Source: Lachnospiraceae bacterium (lineage in GTDB: Bacteria > Bacillota > Clostridia > Lachnospirales > Lachnospiraceae). From it: a stretch of 40,403 nt of DNA. Location of the stretch: contig JAGAPO010000091.1 of the NCBI GenBank assembly GCA_017623215.1, forward strand, positions 1-40,403. Direction: 5' to 3'. The translations under genes were made by a program, and so were the position numbers. Positions 40,221 to 40,403 of the stretch are shown one piece after another. Each line of letters begins with the position of its first letter. Position 1 is the stretch's first letter. The notes below the pieces were generated by a model. It was not told the DNA's origin and did no database searches. It worked only from the letters and a program-made list of their open reading frames with translations.

Positions 40221-40403
40221 TTAAGCGCTTTTGGCACTTTGGATTTCTCGCATCATTTCAACAAGTTCCTTTTCACCGGGGATATCAATAAGCCCTACCG
40301 CGGTAAAGTAAACATCAAGACGTACTTGCTTTCTTCCGTCGATCTTTTCGCTATTATGCACTTCTATACGCCGAATGAGCCTATTAACAATGGCGGGTGT
40401 TAG
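40221..40403 (-). CDS. C-terminal end of a large serine recombinase (partial)
   Basis: The last 60 codons, continuing off the right edge. The translation LTPAIVNRLIRRIEVHNSEK, then IDGRKQVRLDVYFTAVGLID and IPGEKELVEMMREIQSAKSA, resembles the DUF4368-type C-terminus of large serine recombinases (LTPEIVNxFIxKIxVHxxDK...xQxIDIYYxxIGxID pattern) that insert and excise clostridial integrative elements such as Tn4451-like and CTn families. In such elements the recombinase gene is usually the last gene beside the attachment site, which fits its position. The catalytic Ser domain is outside the window, so integrity is unknown. Confidence 0.8.
   Translation of the reverse strand, partial: LTPAIVNRLIRRIEVHNSEKIDGRKQVRLDVYFTAVGLIDIPGEKELVEMMREIQSAKSA

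Overview
The window looks like chromosomal DNA of a strictly anaerobic, spore-forming Clostridia member, most probably a Lachnospiraceae relative. The evidence is a bifurcating-type [FeFe] hydrogenase (hydABC), two rubrerythrins and a flavin reductase-rubredoxin, sporulation genes (spoIIR and a SPOCS/LysM protein), a T-box-controlled type 2 ileS, veg, and AGGAGG ribosome binding sites throughout. The family assignment is inference. No rRNA or tRNA gene and no CRISPR array was seen.

Layout. 1-4.3 kb: leftward genes, namely the first codons of an unknown gene with its own promoter, a MATE transporter and a GH116 glycosidase. 4.4-8.5 kb: rightward clpB and galE; the galE promoter carries a 12-bp perfect inverted repeat. 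8.6-10 kb: a leftward PurF-like protein that lacks the catalytic cysteine. 10.2-12 kb: a DEAD-box RNA helicase with a terminator-like hairpin in its leader, followed by a decayed AraC-type regulator fragment. 12.3-13.6 kb: reverse rubrerythrin and perR. 14.1-15.6 kb: GH39 beta-xylosidase. 15.8-20.2 kb: hydC-hydB-hydA. 20.5-25 kb: PrcB-like lipoprotein, veg, SPOCS-LysM protein, ispE and spoIIR. 25-27.5 kb: ddl-murI-DUF1934, a cell-wall operon. 27.5-30.6 kb: an unknown membrane protein, plsC and a VanY-like carboxypeptidase with a long acidic tail. 30.7-32.1 kb: hrb-rbr oxygen-defence operon. 32.2-33.7 kb: pncB. 33.9-37.8 kb: T-box and ileS. 37.8-38.6 kb: decayed AAA ATPase. 38.7-39.8 kb: ADP-ribosylglycohydrolase. 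The right edge enters the 3' end of a serine-recombinase gene, so a mobile element lies just beyond.

How the genes fit together. The clearest regulatory story is a local PerR circuit. Three promoters (perR, reverse rubrerythrin, hrb-rbr) have the same design: TTGACA, 17 bp, a -10 hexamer, then 7-8 bp later a 15-bp palindrome related to CAGTAATNATTACTG. Peroxide and oxygen detoxification is therefore probably co-regulated across 17 kb. Energy metabolism (hydABC), wall synthesis (ddl, murI, VanY-like), spore formation (spoIIR, SPOCS) and translation (T-box ileS) are ordinary core functions. The less ordinary items are the Cys-less PurF, the galE operator candidate, the structured helicase leader, the hairpin-rich segment after the ileS T-box, and three pieces of gene decay or mobile DNA.
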